Assembly (NCBI GenBank): GCA_021018815.1
Contig: JAITYX010000007.1
Location: 6,697,001-6,761,000 of the forward strand
DNA: 64,000 bases
Reading direction: 5' to 3'
Source of the DNA: Talinum fruticosum
Taxonomy: Eukaryota > Streptophyta > Magnoliopsida > Caryophyllales > Talinaceae
The first letter of the stretch is position 1, and each line of letters starts with the position of its first letter. The position numbers and the translations under genes were made by a program. Shown here piece after piece: positions 58,301 through 64,000 of this stretch. The notes under the pieces were generated by a model that was not told the origin of the DNA, made no database searches, and saw only the letters and a list, made by a program, of their open reading frames with translations.

Positions 58301-60343
58301 AATGCTTGACGTTTTAATGCATGGAAAAGGTACGTAATTTCGACTTTTTAATGCTTTGGATAGCTATTTTTACGTGTATGCTCATTATTGGCTCTCCCCA
58401 CATTTAATAGGCAATTACTATAATTCTCTTCAAATTTTGTTTTATTATTTTTTTCTAGATCTCGTCACAAAATGCATCATTTATTTTGTTAAAAATGATG
58501 AGAAAATTTGGACTCTAGCTAGAGCTCCGCTAGTGATATATATATATTTTTTTCACCCTAAAGAAGTACTCGAATTGATTTTTTGTTAAATAAAATATCA
58601 ATTCAACGGTAAAAAATAATAATTCAACTCAATTTGCAACTTCGTTGGAGCAAAAATATCTTTTTCTTTTAATAAGAGCAAAAATATCTATAGTTTCCAT
58701 GCAACAAATCCCTTTGACCTTTGTTTTCATATTCGAAATGTGACCTTAATTAGTTTGGATATACTTTGCATAGTTTGTTGGACTTAATTAATTGTATCCC
58801 AAAAGAAAATCTAAAAGCTTAGTCATTTTATTTATTTCCCAATAATAATAATGTAATTATAGATGTTTATGATAATTTCCAAGGCATGAGCTCATTCAAA
58901 AATTTCAAGTAAATAATTGGAAGACTTTAAACTCAATCATTTTAGACATGAGAACATAACATCTATTCAACAATGAATGATGTAGCAAACTTATGTTCTC
59001 GTTTTGACTGTTTCTTCACAAATTTTTATATGAGATTGTCTTATATACGAGTTATTGTGAAATAGACTTTGTTAAAAGTCATTTTTCTTTGAAGGTTTTA
59101 ATATGAGTAGTAACTTATAATAGAATAACTTTTTTATTCGGAGTGACAAATAATTCATCAAGAGGAAACTTTTGTTAGAATTACCCTTTTGATAAATTAT
59201 TAGTCATTCTTTTATGTATTTAAAGTCACCATAAAAGTTTTTGCATCTCACAATAACTTTTAAATAAAACGATCTCACACAAAACTTATTATTGTTTCTT
59301 TCATCAATGTGAAGAAGGACTGAAAATATGGTAGTTCATACCATAGCCCACTTTCATCCTATATCACTTTCGAGGAAAGGATATTGTGGGAGGAGGCGTA
59401 AGGTTCTATCCACGATACACGATACGAAGACTAGATTGATGTATAATTTTATCGAGAAATCTTTACCGTAATCTCCCCACCCATTGTTTTTTTTTTTAAA
59501 CAATGAATAATATAGCAATAAATGAAAAGTCTCACAATGAAAATATAGTTGAACTAATTATAGTTTTTTATCAATTAATAATATAGAATATCTCTTTTTG
59601 TATTATAATATTATAGGTCATCTAAAACAAACGTCCTTTGAGTTTATACAGAAAATTTATAGGGTGGACAATAAGATTTATCTTGGATAAGCGTGCCTCA
59701 AAGTTATAGACGCCTTCACACGGGCCATCCTGTATACTTTTGACTTAGTTACAAATGACAAAGACAAGGAGGGTAGGGGTTGGGCTTGAATGCTTTCACC
59801 TAATACTCATGTAAATGTTATTTTTAAAAAGAAAAAGAAAAATAAATTAGCATCTCAGAAAATATAATTACACCAATAAAATATACACAAAAAATAAATT
59901 AACATCGTCTACATCATTTACAACAAACATCATTCATGACAATTAATCCAAAAAGTTTCTATAACTTGTATCTCTTTGTTCTTGGAATTGTTTAATGTTT
60001 AGAATTTGTGTATTGAAATTAGTTGTCAATTTTTGTATTGCTTTTTAACTTAAAAGTGACTTTTATATTATATGTCCTTTTTGTCTTTTTTAACCTCTAC
60101 TTTATTGAAGACAAGTTACTTTTAGTTCGTGAGAAACAAGGTCTCTTATCAATAATTTTTTGCTGTTTATAAGACTTAAATATAAAACATTACTTAAAAA
60201 GATAAATACCAAATCACTTAAACTAATTTATATTGATCTATATTATATATTTTACATAAATATATGAAGTTAATTAGAGCACTCGTTTAAAAATCGCTAT
60301 TTTTATGGTTGTTGATCTAGTTACAATGTTATATATTGTCAAT
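55371..60343. other. 5-kb AT-rich intergenic DNA, no gene seen
   Basis: No gene was recognised. About 57725-57880 (AGGACAAAATAGAAAAATTA, ATTAATATGTCAATAAAATT) resembles the 3' half of the Stowaway-like family at 9738 and 46351. Short (TA)n and poly-T/A runs are scattered (57189-57198, 57668-57679, 59487-59498). Confidence 0.5.
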
Positions 60344-60760
60344 CTATTACTTCCACAAAAATGATGTACAAATTTGAATCCAAGTAGCCCTTGAATAGTG
60401 ATCAGTTTCATATTTTCTTTTTCGGAAAGTTATTTATATTTTTTGATGTAAAGGAAGACGTAAAAGTCAATGTAAGCGAGCAAGATTCAAACTCGGGTTT
60501 CGACAACTTATAGAAACTTTATCAGTTAAACTAGTTGACACCTATTTAGAGAGTTATTTATGATTGTGCTAAATGTTTATATTTTCATAGTAATAAAGTT
60601 TAAAAGACGGAGTTTGATTTTTGCATTTAGGTAATTGGATATTAGGGTTATAACCTTTCTAAAAGAAATTTTATCAGTTGCTACACATCGAATTGAATTA
60701 CCTTTTCTTCCGTCTAACTAGAGTTGAGTTACTGTTGACTAATAACGGATAAAGTTTTTC
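60344..60760. repeat. Direct duplication, copy 1
   Basis: CTATTACTTCCACAAAAATG, GTAGCCCTTGAATAGTGATC, TGATTGTGCTAAATGTTT and TTGCATTTAGGTAATTGGAT recur in order at 62664-62990, and CGTCTAACTAGAGTTGAGTT-like sequence recurs at 63593-63700. The two copies are 2,320 bases apart at their left ends. They could be a segmental duplication or old LTRs of an unrecognised element. Confidence 0.8.
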
Positions 60761-60917
60761 ACAAAATTCACTAATCTAAATTCAAATTTTCAGTATGATC
60801 AAGATTTGATTGAATTAAGTCCAAGTGCTTGTCAAGCCGACTCATTCCAGTTACATCCCTAAAAACAAACACTAAACTATTTCAATCAATATATGCTGTT
60901 CTTACTGTTATTTTCTT

Positions 60918-61472
60918 CAAGAGGAATTGGATTACATTAATTCAAAGTATAGGAGTGTTGGATGTCATTAATTCCAACTGGAGAATTGGACACCAACACC
61001 CCCAAATTTAGACCTATTTACATTTCTTGCACCACCACTTAGTTGAACTCAGTTGTTGAGTAACGTGAATGATGGTTATGTTACACGTGAAAAATAATTT
61101 AAAAAAATTATTTATTTTTTGGATGACAATTCAGCAAAGATGATAAAAAAAAAAAAGTTAAACCTAGTTACCATTAAAAAAAAAAAAAGGAGAGAGAGAG
61201 AGTACAACATGACGGGAGTAAAGAAATTAGGTTTAATTTTTATTTTTTACCATCTTTGTTGAATTATAATTAAATAAATAAATATTTTTTTATTATTGTA
61301 CACATGTAAGAGCACCGTCGTCCACGTCATTTAACAACCGAGTTCAACTCGGTGGTGGTGTAAGAAATGTAAATAGGTCAAAAATTGGGAGTGTTGACAT
61401 CCAATTCTCCGGTTGGGATTAATTACGTCTAACACCTCAAACTTTAGATTATTGAGGTCTAATTTCCTTTTT
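60918..61472. mobile_element. Long foldback element (555 bp) with ~245-base arms
   Basis: The left arm (60918-61164) and right arm (61230-61472) are inverted copies almost to the centre. Blocks include GGAGAATTGGA, GACCTATTTACATTTCTT, CACCACC, GAGTTGAACTC-type and CAACAAAGATGRTAAAAAA. The 65-base loop holds poly-A and (GA)n. It is non-coding. The mismatches are mainly transitions. The transcript would make a long hairpin. Confidence 0.85.
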
Positions 61473-61928
61473 TAAATAATTTAAATTGTCGACTTTCACC
61501 TGGTTCTTTTCAACTTTTGATTCAACCAATCATATAATTTGGATTAAATAAATAAAAAACGAAATAAAAACAAATATTCCGGTTTCTCTAAACATGTTAT
61601 CTGTGGTGTGTATATATCCCACATGCAATTCCATCCGAATGACCCAAGAGAGAAACTTCTATCGAAGCCCAATCGCCATATCTGACGCCTTAGTTTATGG
61701 GCCTAAATGAATATTCTCCACAGTTTTACAAGAAACATGGGCCACAACGAAGCCCAGACCTTCATCACATATTATTCGGGCCAATTCTTGAAGATCCCGT
61801 TAAGGCTTGTTTGATCCAAACTCATGTTTTGGCCGTTCTTTCAAGTGTTTTCTTATAATCATTTCCATTTCATCATCCTAATCTATTACTATTCAATTAC
61901 GTTCATAATTAGCTCTTGATAAGTAGAC
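61473..61928. other. Intergenic, between foldback and LINE ORF1 fragment
   Basis: No gene; 61600-61800 is moderately GC-richer than the neighbourhood, with no recognised content. Confidence 0.4.
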
Positions 61929-62376
61929 GTGAGTGAAATGGAGGAGGTGGACTCTCCTCCTTTTCCCAACTCTTCTGACCTTTCCGCCCTGTCTCACCTT
62001 AATGTTCTTCCTTCTTGGCCTCCCTCATCTGAACATCATTCTCGATACGCTCCCCGGCACCTCCAAAGTTCGACGGAAAAATTGTTCTTCCAAAGATGTT
62101 CTTCGAGGACAGTCATCTTGGCACCCAGATGCTCTTGACCTATCAAAGGAAATGACCCTTGAAGTTGAGGATGAGGAAGATGGCAATGACCCGACTACTC
62201 CCTTCAAGGTCAAGTTCTCACCCAACCAACTTCAACTCCTCCGTGCTCCTTGGGCCAAGACTATTATGGGTAAGGTTTTGGGAACAACTATCGGGTATAA
62301 TATTATGGTCTCTAAAATCAAAAGAATGTGGAAAGTTGATAACTCCATTGACATTATTGACCTTAGTAAAGTGTAA
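61929..62376 (+). pseudogene. LINE ORF1 N-terminal fragment (DUF4283-like)
   Basis: The frame at 61933-62376 ends with KVKFSPNQLQLLRAPWAKTI, MGKVLGTTIGYNIMVSKIKR and MWKVDNSIDIIDLSKV, the conserved start of the DUF4283 domain found at the N-terminus of plant LINE ORF1 proteins, where LRAPW, VLGR.IGY and LW...G.IDLIDLG are typical. Upstream, an acidic stretch (LEVEDEEDGNDPTTPF) precedes it. An overlapping frame from 61929 (MSEMEEVDSPPFPNSSDLSA) looks more natural for the N-terminus, so one shift near 62040-62140 is likely. The domain is cut after about 50 residues. Confidence 0.7.
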
Positions 62377-62663
62377 GACACCTAAAAAGTGTCATCCTTT
62401 TTCTCTTTTATTTTTGTTAACCTGATGATGAAATCCCAGTCATATTTGCGAATTTGGATCGTGATTGAAGTTTGAATGACATGACGAAAGCCAGTTAACC
62501 ACAAAGAACCCATTAACATCAAAATTAGCCTTTTTGCTTGAGTCGACCTATAAACCCATTTTCTTTCAGGTGAACCAAGCCCGTTTCGGGCTCCCAACTA
62601 GAAAACCCAAATCTGCCAAAAAATAAAAACCTTCCAAATATATAAACCTGCTAAAAGTAGAAA
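62377..62663. other. Intergenic, no gene seen
   Basis: Non-coding sequence between the ORF1 fragment and copy 2 of the duplication. Confidence 0.4.
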
Positions 62664-63700
62664 CTATTACTTCCATAGAAATGATGTACAGATTCAAATC
62701 GAAATAGCCCTTGAATAATGATCGGTTTCATATATTTTTTGTCGGGAGTTATTTATAGTTTTTGGTGTAAAGGAAAACGTAAAAGCCGATGCAGGTAGGA
62801 TTTAAATTCAAATTTCTGATAACAAATTGCAGAGATTTTACCAGTTAATCTAACTCGACACTTGTTTTAGAGAGATATTTGTGATTGTGCTAAATGTTTG
62901 TATTTTGATAGTAATAAAGTTTAAAAGAAGGAATTTGAGTTTTGCATTTAGGTAATCGGATATTAGGGTCATAAACCTTCTAAAAGAAAGGTGATAGAAA
63001 AGTTCATTGGGTTGAACCCGTACTTAGATTGCGTTAGTTAATCACAAACAATTATCCATTCCAAGCCCAATTAAGCATATTCTTCGTACTATTACCCTTT
63101 GAGATGCTCCAAAAATGACATGTCATTTGTTCAATGTGACTGATTATGACAGGGTATTTGACATTTCTCTCTCTATATTATTACGATCTTTCTAATCAAA
63201 GAACTTAGGCCCTAATCCATTATTGATTTGGGATTAATCCATCTTCTAATTAGTAATTAGTATATCCTTGATAAGCCTTGGGATACAAGCTCACATGTGC
63301 TCGTGGTTTTCAGATGGACGCTTGAAAATTGCCACCAGCATCGACAACAAACACATGATATCTCTCTGGGTGTAGCTTTAACCAAAATAAATGGGATGTA
63401 TTTATGTATTCTCCATATTTTTACTCATCCTTTTGGATTAAATAGAGACATGTTTTTATGTTTGCTAATTTTGGCTCTTGTTGCCGTTTTCACCCCTCTT
63501 TCTCTTTCTTCTTATTGTGTTTTTTGGGAGTAAATAAGGCGCAATAATTTGTTTAGGTATAATTTGAATATAGATGTATGGTAACAATTTTTAGAAAGTT
63601 TATCAATTCATACAAATTACATCTAATTGGATTGCCTTTTATTCTGTCTAACAATAGTCGAGTTACTATTGGCCTAGAAAGGATAAAGTTCTCCAATTAT
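62664..63700. repeat. Direct duplication, copy 2, split by an insertion
   Basis: 62664-62990 matches the left part of copy 1 (60344-60680) and 63593-63700 matches its right part (60668-60760). The 602 bases between have no counterpart in copy 1. Confidence 0.75.
62991..63592. mobile_element. 602-bp insertion within duplicated copy 2
   Basis: The insertion is inferred from the empty site in copy 1. AGAAAG flanks it on both sides (62985-62990, 63593-63598), a possible target duplication, although copy 1 reads AGAAAT there. It has no clear TIRs and no coding frame of note. Its class is unknown; a solo LTR is possible but TG/CA ends are not evident. Confidence 0.5.
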
Positions 63701-64000
63701 AGATCTTTTTTATTCGTAAAATTTAAACATAAATTCTAACTTAGGAGAAACAAATTTAGGAGAGTAACTAAGTCGAACCAAAAACCATGGTTGTCCCTAT
63801 TCCTGCCTCCCTACCCCCACTCAAACATCACTCAGAACCATCACATGCTCAATTAATTTCTCGAACACATTTATTACGAGCATCGACATTGTATTTCAAA
63901 GTAAAATGAATTACAACGTTAATTCTTTATTCTAAGTAAGTTTATTTCTTGGAAGATTATTTGATTGAATCAAGTTCATGTTTATTGATGTTTTACTATC
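63701..64000. other. Intergenic DNA to the window end
   Basis: No gene or repeat was recognised. Confidence 0.4.

Overview
The window is AT-rich nuclear DNA of a flowering plant, most likely a eudicot. Long gene-free stretches, A/T homopolymers, many microsatellites, plant-type transposons (Athila-like gag, TNP2-type CACTA, hAT, PIF/Harbinger and Stowaway-like MITEs, LINEs) and one plant-specific kinase gene all point that way. The species cannot be told from sequence alone. Nearly all of the short open frames are chance frames in AT-rich DNA or decayed transposon pieces.

Only one ordinary host gene is convincing: an intronless CBL-interacting protein kinase (CIPK) on the minus strand at 4335-5736, with a TATA box at 5923-5930 and a G-box/ABRE near 6305. 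Its frame is broken twice, each time at a G run where one more G restores the family sequence. The two LTRs of the retrotransposon further along also differ mostly by one-base indels. Together these suggest residual assembly indels rather than a dead gene.

Layout. 1-4.3 kb: AT-rich DNA with a Harbinger-type MITE end. 4.3-6.3 kb: CIPK and promoter. 6.3-17.5 kb: AT-rich DNA with a Stowaway-like MITE, a LINE relic (10.04-11.27 kb), a Tourist-like MITE (12.2 kb) and a 5'-truncated LINE with poly(A) and an 11-bp target duplication (14.9-16.5 kb). 17.5-25.9 kb: a nested pair, a non-autonomous hAT-like element (8-bp duplication) split by a young LTR retrotransposon (5-bp duplication) that carries gag and protease but no reverse transcriptase, RNase H or integrase. 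Each LTR has four GC-rich palindromic modules. 26.8-29.8 kb: two further hAT-like elements, one with a perfect 8-bp duplication. 30.6-36.2 kb: a LINE 3' end with an RNase H-like domain, foldback elements built around microsatellites, a possible receptor-kinase remnant, an inverted pair of tRNA-like sequences, and two long inverted-repeat elements. 37.0-40.2 kb: a truncated LTR element and MITEs. 40.2-47.5 kb: AT-rich DNA with a second copy of the 9.7-kb MITE. 47.5-55.4 kb: a CACTA element with a decayed TNP2-type transposase and GACGACGGTTC subterminal repeats, apparently sitting inside a Harbinger-like element with TTA duplications. 60.3-63.7 kb: a 0.4-kb direct duplication enclosing a 555-bp foldback and a LINE ORF1 (DUF4283-like) fragment, with the second copy interrupted by a 602-bp insertion.

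There is no operon-like or defence-like gene cluster. The biology here is transposon layering around a single kinase gene. All comparisons were made by eye, without alignment software or databases.
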